A stretch of 64,000 bases of DNA from Chaetoderma sp. LZ-2023a (Eukaryota; Mollusca; Caudofoveata; Chaetodermatida; Chaetodermatidae). How positions within the stretch are numbered: the stretch's first letter is position 1; every line of letters starts with the position of its first letter. The stretch lies in assembly GCA_034401795.1 (NCBI GenBank), contig CM067367.1:28721916-28785915 (forward strand), read 5' to 3'. The notes beneath the pieces are model-generated. The model did no database searches. It saw only the letters and a program-made list of their open reading frames with translations, and was not told where the DNA came from. This document shows positions 45,421 through 57,415 of this stretch, in pieces. The position numbers and the translations under genes were made by a program.

Positions 45421-46265
45421 CAACAGCTTTCAACGACAATTTTTAAAAATGTACACCAGTCTTTCTTTTATGGATCCGATATATTTTAAATTTGCATAAA
45501 CAATCAATACAATTTAGTGCTGATAAACTAAATGCTATTTTGCTGAATTTTCGGTTTTTCGTCACATAATTATGTTGCCCTGAATAATTTAATTGTACTC
45601 CTTTACGGCCTCTCGTGAACTATAGTTACAGTTAGCGGCCGCGTTTATCACCCCCAATGTATTTTGATAACCAGCTGTCTTCGTTTGTTTATTCGTCTCT
45701 TCTATTTGCGGCAGAGAAGATTAAATTTAAATGTAATCGCCCAATTGAATTGCGAGAAATTTCCACTCAGAAGAATATAGAATACGATTTCTTTTCTTAG
45801 AAGCGTGGCCGGGTTGATAAACGCTGATATAATTAAGAATTGTCCATTTTAGCCTTACAGTCTTGCCCGGGTTAAAAACGCGGCTAATATTTGGTTCATC
45901 CTTGGGGAGACTTGCGGCCTTCACATTGCAAAATGTGACTTTGTTGTCGACATCAGTAGCCTCGTTCTGGCTAATCACGTTAATAAGTTATGAATGCGAC
46001 GAGATCGGGGTTCTGCCTTCAAACAGGTTATGAAACTAGAAGCAGTTCATTTTATGAACCTTCCTATAAAACGAGGAACCAGTTCAACGTATACATGTAG
46101 ATACACGTACCGCTCCGCGAACAAGTACGGAGGGATCCGACCCGTAACTCAATTATCTGAGGTCATAATAAAAATACCACTCATTAGCTGACATCAGGAT
46201 CAAATGATGGAGGTCCCTGAGGTCATACACGAAATGAGCAAATGTCCAACAATCGCCATCTGAAT
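45421..46265. other. Unassigned sequence with a duplicated block
   Basis: 45421-45660 (CAGCAACAGCTTTCAACG ... GCGGCCGCGTTTAT) resembles 46895-47045. A minus-strand frame at 45727-45978 (MISQNEATDVDNKVTFC...) has a balanced composition, but no domain is recognised and no splice sites were confirmed. Confidence 0.35.
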
Positions 46266-46625
46266 AGAGGAATCCACTCTGTCAGTCAGATATATGCATG
46301 GCGTCATAATCAATTGCGTCATAGGTAGACTGACGTCACAATCAAATACGTTATGAATGGTACATCTAAGTGCATTATAAACGCGTAATCGTCCGTCAAG
46401 TTGAACAAAGTGTATGTCTTTGCTATTTAATAAATACGCTGTTGAATATTTTGAAAACTAATTTGACTGGGCGCTGTTGCCGCCATATATGCAGCAACAG
46501 CACCCTATCAAGTTAGTTGCAAAACGTTCAACGACTTACCTGTATAGTTTTCTGGAAATTGAGGTTCGGGACGGAGCTTAGCTAGAAATGGGCGGGGCAT
46601 AGCTAAAAATGGAAAGGTCAATTCT
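46266..46625 (-). mobile_element. HC element, complete
   Basis: Starts GGAATCCACTCTGTCAG, has TGACGTCA and near-matches, hairpin 46439-46533 (outer arm with uncompensated changes, AACGTTC against GAATATT), and ends GGGCGGGGCATAGCTAAA, then ATGGAAAGGTCAATTC. Confidence 0.8.
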
Positions 46626-46637
46626 CGAATTTCAAGA

Positions 46638-46759
46638 CACTATGTCACCGCAATCGTGTTGTAGCAATATGAAATGTGTAACAACGTACCATATATATAT
46701 ATATATAGTACAGTGTTACACTTTTCATATTGCTACAACACGGTTGCGGTGACATAGTG
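46638..46759. repeat. 122 bp inverted repeat with an AT core
   Basis: Arms CACTATGTCACCGCAATCG and CGGTTGCGGTGACATAGTG extend about 50 bp each side, with GTAGCAATATGAAATGTGT inside and (AT)n at the centre (46690-46708). It lies directly beside the end of an HC element. Confidence 0.85.
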
Positions 46760-47574
46760 TGTTTACAGGAAGAGAAGACAATCAATAACGACCTTATGTT
46801 GACATCCAAACCACCTAGCCTATTTATAGATACGCTTTGAACGAGAAATTCTCTCTACTGACCATTTCACAATTTACCCGGATGATTTTACTGTCGGTTT
46901 TGCCAGCAACAGCTTTGAGTAGACGTGTTTACAAAACAATCGGCTGTTTCATATTTATTTGCATAAAAGTCACTTTTCATGTGAATTAATTAACCCTCTT
47001 GAGTCAACTTAACGGCCTTTGCAGCGAAGCCGCGTTTATGGCCCCGCAGCGCCCGCAATTGCATGATGGCCGCAGGTGAACAAGCGTTGCAATTTTTTTT
47101 AACCGTATTGCATATGGTCACATATCCACATTGCGGTTGGGTGAGAGTGGGGTGGGGATGAGGGTTGCGCAGCACAGCACACTACAGCACTGTAGTGGCC
47201 TCGAACGATGTCCATTTGCAGATTAAGAGAGAACATTTTTAATTTTACCACTGGAATAAATGAACTAGTCAATTCAGCGGTAAAATTTCAAAAAATAATA
47301 TTCTTTTGACCTTCAAATAGACATTGGCTAAACTCGAACTATTAAACAATTAACCTTTTATTATAAAGCCTGTCAAAACGTCGTCTGTAGTTACCTTGAG
47401 GAACGTCCGTCTGCGGGACAACAGAATGCTCCTTTTTTTTTAATCCCCCATGGTAAATTTACAAAATTAGGTTTTTATTGAGCTCAGAAAAAATGTTCGT
47501 GAAAAACCTTTGACCGTCAAGGGATTAAATGATATTGGTAGCAATTTGTGCTCTTTGAGGCACTGTTGGTACAA
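46760..47574. other. Unassigned sequence
   Basis: Contains the second copy of the block at 45421-45660. No gene supported. Confidence 0.4.
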
Positions 47575-47805
47575 TATGTATATGTATGATTACTGTATTC
47601 TGCGGCTGTACGGGCTGTAGTAGTAGAAACATCCTACAGCTGCACCGAGTCCTTCCGCTTTTGCCCACTGTGTCTTGTCCTCAGCCAAAAACCTTAGACA
47701 TTCTTGACTTAAGCGTACCTAGTCCTACTTTCCTGAGGGCACCTCTCCTGGCTTTGTATTTGATGGCTCCAAGTAGAGCAAATTCCAAGGCTCTCTGTTG
47801 ATACA
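47575..47805 (-). pseudogene. LINE 3' fragment (same family as 25.8-28.3 kb)
   Basis: On the minus strand it reads RALEFALLGAIKYKARRG, then GLGTLKSRMSK, and the shared 3' tail GCAGCTGTAGGATGTTTCTA and GCAGAATACAGTAATCATAC. It has frame changes and starts abruptly at 47805, as expected for a 5'-truncated copy. Confidence 0.75.
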
Positions 47806-47880
47806 GTACCGTTCAGAAATACTTTCAGAAATTTTTTGTTTCCAAAACGAAACAATTTTAAACACGATGTAAGAAATGTT

Positions 47881-47970
47881 CTGTTGAATATTATGAACAT
47901 AATTGGATTGGGAGACATCGCTGCCTAAGGCAGCGATGTCTTCCAACCCAATTATTTTCTAAATATCCAC
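47881..47970. repeat. Stand-alone hairpin, C-type
   Basis: CTGTTGAATATTATGAAC ... GACATCGCTGCCTAAGGCAG ... CCAATTATTTTCTAAATATC. The apical stem differs from the common type but pairs perfectly. No HC flanks. Confidence 0.8.
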
Positions 47971-48629
47971 CGGGCAACAAAGCGCCTGCCATACGAGGAT
48001 AGGTTAAGTCTCCTGAAGTTACCATCTTTTGCATACTGTAGGAAGCGTGAGGATATGATTGAGACTGATAGGTATCTGAACAATGAATATGATACTAATC
48101 TACCAGGTCATATGTTAGATTATATTCATGTAACACGTAGACATTTTGGAAACATTTAAAATTCTTTCTAAGCTGCACTGTACAAACGGGTTTAATTGTT
48201 AGCCTATTCGTAAACAGATCGATAACAAATAACGCGGACATGTGTATCTTATATATCGCGTCTGGGTCATATTACGGAACACTTGTTCCTAGTTCTCGCT
48301 GAAAGGCGGACGTTGGCGAGAGTTAAGGTCGATTACTGGTACAGCGGGTAAATTAGCGTGACATACAGGTTGAAAACTAGAGACATTGATAGAAAACTAG
48401 AACCAGCTTTCATTGTTCCTGTTTACGGGTCGATACGATCCGTGATATAATTTATGAACCAATGACACGGTTTTCGTTGAATCGTGTCAATGAATGAAGT
48501 CGGTGATTGAAACTCTGAACTCTCCCTTTGTTTATGTATAGGGCTAGAACGTAGGCGTTTATTTTTTAATGCTTTCAAAGAAACGAGTTGTTCACGTGCT
48601 AAGCTTGTAGGTCAATATATATATATATT
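47971..48629. other. Unassigned sequence; weak LINE trace
   Basis: 47975-48165 plus reads RLPYEDRLSLLKLPSFAYCR-like, EDMIETDRYLNN, similar to the C-terminal region of CR1-type reverse transcriptases (compare 61.9-62.2 kb minus). Too short and broken to define. Confidence 0.4.
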
Positions 48630-48913
<284 letters not shown>

Positions 48914-49119
48914 AAGTAGGGCTGTCTACATTCTTATGGCTTAAAAGATCACTTTATACTGGGGAGTAAATCGGGGGTGGGGATGTGCCCATTTCTACAT
49001 GTTTTGGACCCATTTTTTTACTGGACGATATGTTTAGGGCATTAGGCCTACAAATAGCCACCCACAAGCATCGATTTTATTCTCTAAAATATAGGCCATT
49101 AATCATTTCACCGATAAAT

Positions 49120-49232
49120 TCCCAGTATCTCAATGTGAACGCAAAGAAACAGGAAAGCTGTTGAATATTTTGAAATTAATATGATTAGGCTGCAACGGCT
49201 TCCAGTCATAATAATTTCAAAATAATCAACAG
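49120..49232 (+). mobile_element. HC element fragment with reduced hairpin
   Basis: AGTATCTCAATG ... AGAAACAGGAAAGCTGTTG corresponds to the block just before the hairpin. Hairpin 49158-49232 has lost its apical stem (TTAGGCTGCAACGGCTTCC). Confidence 0.65.
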
Positions 49233-49442
49233 AACATGCTATGCATCGTAGAGAATTTTACTTTTTCAGGGATTTGACGTTGAAAGGGTTAAGCCTTTCA
49301 GCACAGATCGAGAGGAACCGGCTTGTTGCCGTGGGATTGTCGCGTGCATTGTGGTCAGTACAGTGGTGGACTATCTCACCGTAGCGCGGGAAATTTCCGT
49401 CCTCCTCATTGGGTCTCTCCAGCTAGGATTTAAATAGGGGTA

Positions 49443-49672
49443 CATGGCAGCAACAGCGCCCAGTTAAAGTAGTTTCAAAATCTTCAACAAAATGCTTATT
49501 AAATAATAAATTCATCAAAGACATACAATTCGTACGCTTGACGGACTTTTAAATGTTCATGACGGAGTTAGATACGTAATTCACTAAGCATTTTGATTGT
49601 GACGTCAGTCTACACGTGACGTAATTCATCATGACATCATATACTTGAGTGATAGATGGGATCCATCCGTTA
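49443..49672 (+). mobile_element. HC element right half, subfamily II
   Basis: Right hairpin arm GGCAGCAACAGCGCCCAGTT, GACATACAATTCGTACGC, then the subfamily II tract TTGTGACGTCAGTCTACACG and GAGTGATAGATGGGATCC. Confidence 0.75.
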
Positions 49673-49933
49673 TTATTTAAGTCAAATATTACCATTTCCA
49701 TTGATATCGGAAAAAGTATGTTTATACACATGTCAAAACGTCACCCATTGTAACAATTTCACCTTGAAAATGGGATTCTGAGAATTCACGGTTCAAAACA
49801 TAAATCGACTCCAATATGCAGAAAACGTGGACGAAGATTAGCGATGAATCATGGTCTCGGCTCAGTTGGTCCAGGTACATAATTAACATGACCGCATTTT
49901 GTCTTATATTTTCTTTTGCTGATCGGTCGTCCT

Positions 49934-50008
49934 GCGTGTGTGTGTGCGTACGTACGTGTGTGCGTGCGTGCGTGCGTGCGTACGTACGTACGTACGTACG
50001 TACGTGTG

Positions 50009-50106
<98 letters not shown>

Positions 50107-50112
50107 CGTGTG
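49934..50112. repeat. Composite (GTGC)/(GTAC)/(GT)n microsatellite
   Basis: Tetranucleotide variants at the left pass into about 60 bp of pure GT. Similar to 4062-4232. Confidence 0.95.
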
Positions 50113-50545
50113 AGGTCGTCTATATAACAAAATCTTGATATTGTTTGTACTGTACTCTTAGTTATAACGGAATCATCTTAGGCAGTTAGCACATTCTATC
50201 TCAAGCTCACTGAGAACCTTATCGCCATTTTTTAAACAATTTGATCTTAAAGTTGTTGCTGTCTGAGGGAAATTTATTTATTTTAATATTCAACATTAGA
50301 AGTTAAAGAAATTCCAGAAATTAAATCGAAAACGTACATCTTGAAATATTATTGAGTAATTTGAAAACTATTTCATTGAAAGTTGCTGTTACATCAGTGT
50401 AATTGTTTGAAATATATTCAGCGCAATTTGTATAGATTTCTATAATTGGAAAATCAACATACCTAAAACCTGGACCGGTAGAAATATTCCCCAAGCCACA
50501 CACAGTTTATGATTAATAAAGCTTTTGGCAAATTGCTGCCTCGGA
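50113..50545. other. Unassigned sequence with decayed hairpin arms
   Basis: AAACAATTTGATCTTAAAGTTG near 50236 and GAGTAATTTGAAAAC near 50353 recall B-type hairpin arms. No gene. Confidence 0.4.
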
Positions 50546-50644
50546 CCCTGATAACGCAGCTTACTGGGCCGATACCGGGCTGATACGTTCAGTATCGGCA
50601 CGGTATCGGCCCAGCATCGGCCCAGTAAGCTGCGTTATCCGGGG
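50546..50644. mobile_element. ~99 bp palindromic MITE (family Q), copy 2
   Basis: CCCTGATAACGCAGCTTACT ... AGTAAGCTGCGTTATCCGGG. Outer arms match 5569-5666; the middle (GATACGTTCAGTATCGG) differs but still pairs. Confidence 0.75.
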
Positions 50645-50724
50645 AGGTAATTATAGGATACCACTCATGGTGTGGGAAATGTGTTAAATAAACTTGTCGA
50701 AGTCAGCACCTCATTGACAACACC

Positions 50725-51061
50725 GTAATGGACTATTCCAGTCCCGCCCACCTTTAGCTAAGCTCCATCCACACTTCGCCGTGTTGCGATTGATCGATCC
50801 CCGAATTCCCTGACTATCAATTTCCTGAAAACTATACAGTTAAGTTGCTGAATATTTTGTAACTAATTTGACTGGGTGCTGTTGCTGCCTCTGGAAATTC
50901 GTACAACAACGCATAGTCCGTCTTCAACTATGCGTTCGTGACATACTTATCTACATCATTCGTGACGTCATTATGACGTCATTGATTGTGATGTCATTCT
51001 ATACGTCATGTAGTTAATTATGACGTCATATGGTGGATGGATACAGTGGAAAGGTCCGTTA
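50725..51061 (+). mobile_element. HC element, subfamily I, right hairpin arm deleted
   Basis: TAATGGACTATTCCAG terminus and left block. The hairpin stops after GTTGCTGCCTCTGG. The CRE tract has three TGACGTCA octamers, and the end is ACAGTGGAAAGGTCCGTTA. Confidence 0.8.
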
Positions 51062-52019
51062 TTGTTCATGAGCAACGAATCGGAATGCACGTGAACTGGA
51101 GCATCTACATATAATATCTGATACGTCTAGAAGTCTCGTTCAATGTTGAAAAAAACTAAATTCTTTGTAACATCATTTAAAACTAGCGTAATATTTAATT
51201 TAACTAATGCCATTTTTCGACAACTAGATTTTATTTCAAAATTCTGTTTTGATAAGGAACATGCATTCATGAACGTACCCTTTATTTATACAGAAATGAG
51301 ATCGATTGGAATTGTGCGTGAATGGTAGGTGAATAGTGGTCCTTTGAACTCTTGTCACAAATATTGGCAATCAACTAATTTTGATCTTATAAAAAGAAGC
51401 AGTATCGGTATTTGTTTAACCCGCCATATGACCTATTTAGGATCAACATTTTATGACAAGTAACACCTTGACTCAGGCTATCATCCAGCATCATTGCTAG
51501 AAAATTGCGAACAATACTGCATGATCAAGTACTGTTGCTTTTTATGCTTGGTGTTCGTCATACTAAAAATACAACAACATTCGATGAGCATAGTCCCATA
51601 GTACTGAGACAGGATAGTAGCGTGCAAAAGTTAGAAGCGGTCAAAACAAAATTGAATATGGACGAGGTGGCAACATATATACAAGGAATAACTGAGGTCT
51701 ATCTCAAATACATGAGAATCCCTCCTTGACTATGGCACATTGTTAAAATAAAAAAACCCGAAGGAAAATCGTTAAAAGTGGGCAAACAGGTGATTTAGTA
51801 TAATTTGAGGGTGCTGAATCCAAATCAATTGTTTAACCAACTGTTTTCAATATTTAACCCTCAAATCACAGAAAAGCAAAATGCCCACTTTTTGCGCAAA
51901 CTAAGCTGGTGTAAGTAGTATGCATTCTTCATATCTTAGTTAGATATGAACACACACTCGGAAAACGTTTACTATATGGTTGTGTTTGAATAAGATATTC
52001 ATTCCAATTGTCTAATATA
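51062..52019. other. Unassigned sequence with a loose inverted repeat
   Basis: AAAAGTGGGCA (51774) and TGCCCACTTTTT (51882), with TTTGAGGGT and ACCCTCAAA inside, form an imperfect inverted repeat of about 120 bp. Plus-strand frames at 51143-51328 and 51505-51729 have no recognised domain. Confidence 0.4.
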
Positions 52020-53330
52020 AACCATCTGAGAGAGCAGCACCTGTCACAAAGTGTGCAGCGTTAATGTGCTCAGGTTGAATATTGCCTGACATAACTTGTT
52101 TCAAGGAATTAAGACCTAAAATAGCACATAATTCAGATACGGCTAAACCCTGCATATGTTGTCCAAGAACACGAAGGAAATTCATTGCCGTGTGTGAATT
52201 AGCAGATCCACCCAGACGAGATATGATATCTTTGCATTCTGGGACATGATGCTTTAGAGCGGTCAGTTTTCAGAAATGCGCTTCATCATATTGCAGCGCT
52301 TCAATAATGCGCAGTACTTTGTGCACTGCAGTGTTGTGTTCAACGACATTATAGTAGGCTATCCATCAGCCTCTGGTGCTAATTCACCTTTCCAGAGTAC
52401 CCACCCATCATATGACGTCATAATGAACTGCGTGATGTGTAGCATGCCATCACAATGAATGACGTCATGAATGACGTAGATAAGTATGTCACGAACGCAT
52501 ATTTGAAGACGGTCTATGCGTTGTTGTACAAATTGTTTGCTTTTACTATTTAATAAACATTCTGTTGAATATTTTGAAACTAATTTGACTGGGCGCTGTT
52601 GCTGCCATATGCAGCAACAGCACCCAGTCAAATTAGTTATAAAATATTCTACACCTTCCTTGTATACTTTTCAGGAAATTGATAGCTAGATCATTCGGGG
52701 ATCGATCAATCCCTACACGGCGAGGTGTGGGTGGAGCTTAGCTAGTGATGGGCGGGGCATAGCTAAAAATGGAAAGGCCAATTCTTCTGTAAATGTCATT
52801 CGGCTGATATATGTCGAGGATAGAATATCTGTACCGGTTTCTTGACAAGTTTCACAATACCTGTCCCAAACCTGGACTATTTCTAACATATGGCCATGAT
52901 CGGCAGCCTGTTTCAATTAACACAACAAAAGTTCACACAACCAAAGAAATGTGCATACCTTGACTGGAAGCTTTATCGTTTGATGCTTGTCTGAGAAGCT
53001 TTACACGACAGCCAAGGTGATATTTACCTTACGCGGCAATGAGTCCATGCGTACAATCCTGATGGATATTCAGATCAAACTTGTCACCTTCACCTATTTT
53101 GTTACTTGTCTGAAATGTCATGTTTGCTTTGGACGGTCTTGTTGACAGTACATACACTGTTCCAAGTTGCTACACACTACTTTGCTACGAAGAGCTGTTG
53201 TGGATGCTTTATGAACTTTCTGTGACGCAGATGGTAGTGCAGAGCGAGATATTGATGCTGATATGGAATTCTATGATCTATTTATTTTCCATGTACTGGC
53301 GTAACCTGCATCGCATGACTGGTGCCACAT
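52020..53330 (-). pseudogene. Degenerate unidentified coding stretch split by an HC element
   Basis: On the minus strand protein-like segments follow in order. STTALRSKVVCSNLEQCMYC (about 53215-53150, a CxxC-like cluster) comes first, then GKYHLGCRVKLLRQASNDK (about 53030-52975) and AADHGHMLEIVQVWDRYCET (about 52905-52845). After the HC insertion (52380-52784) comes ALKHHVPECKDIISRLGG, then ANSHTAMNFLRVLG and ALSDG (about 52265-52025). Segments need frame changes and cross stops. The Cys/His spacing suggests a zinc-binding N-terminal part. It may be an unnamed repeated protein of invertebrates or a transposon-related protein; I do not name it. Confidence 0.5.
52380..52784 (-). mobile_element. 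HC element, young complete copy inside degenerate coding DNA
   Basis: TAATTCACCTTTCCAGAG ... ATGGAAAGGCCAATTC. Hairpin 52562-52653 with nearly perfect arms and apex CTGCCATATGCAG. Closest relative is 16990-17369. AATTC at both edges may be a target duplication or part of the terminal repeat. Confidence 0.85.
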
Positions 53331-53568
53331 AATAGAAGGTTTGTGGAAGTTCGATGTAACACCGTCTCTAATGTGGCATTTTAAAAATTCACAGATTGAA
53401 GTTTCTTCCATTCCTGTGTAGCCTCACAAGCCCTCGGGTTCTTGCATCAAACAAGGGATTTGCTCAATGTGCCTGGCAGATGACGCATAAGTTGAATGAC
53501 AGTGGCATGGATCTGTTCAGCGTAGGTACCAGCTGAATTTCAGATGAGCAAATGATCGTCACAGTCAG

Positions 53569-53569
53569 A

Positions 53570-53653
<84 letters not shown>

Positions 53654-53667
53654 CATCATTATTATCT
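53569..53667. repeat. (AAT)n/(ATT)n inverted microsatellite
   Basis: About 11 AAT units run directly into about 20 ATT units, giving a self-complementary tract centred near 53603. Confidence 0.95.
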
Positions 53668-55199
53668 TTTTCCAGTCTTTTTTCAGTCTGACGTTGCATT
53701 AGACCACCACGCCGTCTCGACTGGACTGAGATTCCCTAAACCCTTACCTCCTTAATTACCGGTTTGCGTGTCTGGAACTTTTTTTACGTCGCTCAAGTCG
53801 GTCTAGGCTCCGAGAGAAAGATTCGCTAAACTTTGTGAGAGTAGAGGCTCGTACATAACTTAACCGATTGCATTCTTTAGTGGACGCCTGAGGCCTTAAA
53901 CAACAAAACGCCTAGGTTAGATAAACTACCACCTTGCGAGGGATCCCTTAAAATCACTAGAAATAGGCACACTCAGAAGGCCTGCCTCTGGACTTCTTAG
54001 AACATCACATCAACCAGGCAGTAACTACTAAACCGTCCTCCATAGATCTCACACACGCAGATGCACAGGCGCACGCACATGTGCACACAACCCTGAAGAC
54101 ACCAAAGTAGAGATCACCCCCACTATGCCTTAAGCGGACCTTTAGGAGTTACCTCTTGCACCAATGACTCTTGCAATGGAATACCCTCTTATAGATCAAC
54201 TGAATGAATAGCGACCATTAGCGAGGTAATGACTGCATGGGAAAATAATGCTGTCTCTCCGTCCCGCTCCTCAAGAACCGCCCTCCCCCGTCCTCGCTAA
54301 GAACTCCCGAGGGACAGCTTCTCGCCACTTCACCGGCCCTCCCGCCTTTCGAGCGATGATTCTAAGTTAGGGCGATGTTCGTCTGATGACGAGGATGCGA
54401 ATTGGTCCTGTCGCCTCCCCATTGCACATCTTTCCGCTGACAGAAAATATCGTACACAGATCCTTGGAATAAATATAGGATACGACCACCGTCGCGACTT
54501 CTCTCTCGCCTCCCATCCTCTCCCTTCCACATTAGTGCCCGAGAGAGAGAATCGCTTAAAAAGAGCTTGGCTCGAATGCAGGTAGGAAAAGCCGAAAGCC
54601 ACCTGCCATAAAGAGAGCCACCTGCAGCCATTTCCACATACTAAAACACTCACTTCACCCACATGCACCTCAACCAGACGCCTCATGCCTAATGGAACAC
54701 CCGTCAGCCTGGGAACACCTGTTTCGACCTCGTGTATCAAGAGCCACCTCCGCCACCACGGGAGGAACCACCGCCACTTTCGCCACCACAAGAACCACTG
54801 CCACCACAACTGTCATCGCTACCGCCACCTTCGCCACCATAAAAACTACAGGCACAGGAACCACTCCAGCAAGACCTACCACACACCTCAGTGCCTGTCT
54901 CCTCCATGGAGCTATTTTGGATTTATGCAAATTCATTCATTAAATATGGACAAATTTAACGTATACCTGCCAGATTTAAAATCTACTGTAAAACTATGCT
55001 ACAGTGAGATACCTTTGACAAGCCAAAATATTAGTTTGTTACAGATATATCCCTGTCTATTAGTCTGAATCTGTTATTTGCGACCACGAGTTGTCATGTG
55101 TGCAGTATGATTATTTGTGAAGAATTGATCTGTGTCTGTATTCTACATCTACTTCTACATCCCGAATGCCCAGAATTGCACTGTGGGCCAGTATCTAAC
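53668..55199. other. Unassigned sequence with an imperfect CCACCG-rich minisatellite
   Basis: 54745-54875 carries CCACC, CGCCACC and GAACCACC words. Frames across it (54330-54809 minus, 54685-55068 plus) are low-complexity and I do not support them as genes. The rest shows nothing recognised. Confidence 0.45.
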
Positions 55200-57415
55200 T
55201 AACCAACTCACATATTGAACTATTTGTTTTCGCAGTGCTTCCTACATTGGCTGGGGTATCTAGCTAACAAGTATATGAAGAAGGGGTGGGGATGTATATA
55301 AATCGATACTTTAACCATCACCGCTCGGAAACCTCCGATAGTTTCCCAGGGTCGGATCTGGCCAACGTGTCGATAGGGGATCCAGACAATTAATAAGCCT
55401 TGCGGCTGGTGGATCATGGAAAGAGACAATAATTCAATATATACTAGAGAACCTAAAGGTAACTGGACAATTTTACACAACCTTGCCGGTTCGTGGGGCT
55501 ACATTACCACAACAACTGGAAAAGAGGCGTACACTAAGCGTCTCTCACAGAGAAATTGTCCCTAACCACTTTAATCCTATCCTATTGAGCCAGGTTTAGT
55601 TGGTAACATGTCAAGCTCGAGCAATTAAAGCATGATCAGCGACCTCAGTGTAAAATTGATGCTGGTGGGGATATAGTGATGTGGATATATGTGTTGCTGT
55701 ATAGTATTTCCTAGCGTACTGTGGTCTAGAGTTTTTATAAATAAACAAAACATATTAACTAGATGGTTACTTGCCATATGAACAACTAACTAATACACAT
55801 GATGACTATGATTAGAATAAAGTATCACAGGCCATTGGACCTTACGGTGCTATTAGTTGAGAGCACCCACAGTAAACAAGGATGATATTCACAGTAAAAC
55901 AGAAATTATATGAAGGCTGTCTTAAGACTGGTAAGGCACCTATTAGTCATCTGTACCATATACAGAAATAATTAAATGTTCAATAGTATAGCTACTTGAG
56001 TACCTATTGGTCATCGGTACAGAAAAGGTTTAAGAGTCACTGAAATTGCGGCACTAATATATAAATAGCGTGAGATGGCACGTTCTCTGATGCTGGAAAA
56101 ATTTCTGTAGGCAGGTATCCGCAAGCAGGCTCCCACAGGCAGGTATTGGCAAGCAAGCTTCCAAAGGCTGGTTGGATATGGCACATTCTCAGGACAATGT
56201 AATAGAATGGTTCAGGAGATGTCCATTAGATAGTCTTTTAGCTGCTACATAATTTAAACAGTTGGTTGTAAAGTTTCCGTCCGGCGACGGCGGTATGAAA
56301 GTTTGGAGTTGCCCATTAACAGAGAGGGCTAATATATATTTACTTATGCATGTACAATAACTGGCACATGGTGCTGGATACATCGCATAGCTCTTGCGGC
56401 GCACCAAGCAAAGTCCCACCAGACTGTGGGCTAAAAGTTAATAATCACACGCGACATGCAGCATGGAAGTTTGAATCCACTTTTCAGCGTGGTTGGAAGA
56501 TCCGGCGAGTTATCCACCAAGAATCACCATCAGCTCTACATTCCATAGAATTACATTTGGGCCCCCATGGCCCATCCGCAGAATGACTCCCCTAGGACAG
56601 ACCAGATGCAGGAGTTACTACCCGCAATTATTTTTTTTCCCTGGATGGCCGTCCGGGAGTGTCCAAAAGCTTAATTCGCAGAAGCTGAGGGCTCTTTACC
56701 AGCGCGGATGAACTGAAATCCGAATGGCACCGGATGATTAAGGAATCACCACAGGTTAGCAGTTACACACGTCTAGTCGATGCTGGATCAGCAGTCCTCA
56801 TGACGGGCGGGCTCCCACGCCGGTAATGCTCCTGATTCTCGATTTTTCACCCCTTTTATATTACTTGTGACGTCAGATGTAGGTGCCTCAGCCAATCACT
56901 GGCCGAGCAGTAGCAAATCAGCGTGCAACTAGAGGTGGTGACGTGGCTATCACGTGCACAGCACATTCTTTATCTATTTAATGCATACGCGCGATTATGA
57001 GTCAAAAGCAAAATTTTGAAAATAATTTAATGGGAGTTTCGCAGATAACTCAGCCATTTCTGGTCCGATTTAAAATAGTAAAAAGTTCTGTAATCCTCGT
57101 TTTATTCCGGTCCTGATCGCTACCACGAACAACGAGACTGGTATAGGTTAAGAAAACACGTACAAACTCCGTACACTATCGGCATGTACTCTCTCCCAAT
57201 TCCGATACGTGTTGTCAGGGAAGCTCTGATGCGTGCGCGCATGCGCACCATGCGTTCTAACGGACTTAGCCATTTTTAATGAAAACTCTCTCATAGGGCT
57301 TATATACGCGTACTATCCTACCCAGGGGGAGCGTGCTTGGAACAAATCCAAAATGGACATTCCATACCCAGCCTAGCTGGGATGGCCGGTATCCATCCGG
57401 TCGATCCTTCCTACA
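55200..57415 (-). mobile_element. Family F copy 3
   Basis: Minus strand: start near 57410 (GGATCGACCGGATGG), TATATAAG at about 57300, CCAAT/CRE/TATA module 56854-56896, TTACACTGAGGTCGCTGATC (about 55650), TTATTAATTGTCTGGATCC (about 55390), AGGAAGCACTGCGAAAAC (about 55235). It stops before the ORF region. It lies head to head with copy 4, about 420 bp apart. Confidence 0.65.
56854..56896 (-). promoter_or_regulatory. Family F core promoter-like module, copy 3
   Basis: ATTGG (56896-56892), TGACGTCA (56875-56868), TATAAAA (56860-56854). CRE to TATA 7 bp and CCAAT to CRE 16 bp, the same as copy 1. Confidence 0.65.

Noticed and set aside
45727..45978. Minus frame MISQNEATDVDNK... as a host exon
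   Set aside because: Composition is plausible, but no splice sites, domain or second exon could be shown.
49816..50138. Val/Cys-repeat frames
   Set aside because: Produced by the GT/GTGC microsatellite.
54330..54809. 159-codon minus frame rich in Trp and Arg
   Set aside because: Reads a CCACCG-type minisatellite in antisense; the Trp runs are a repeat product.
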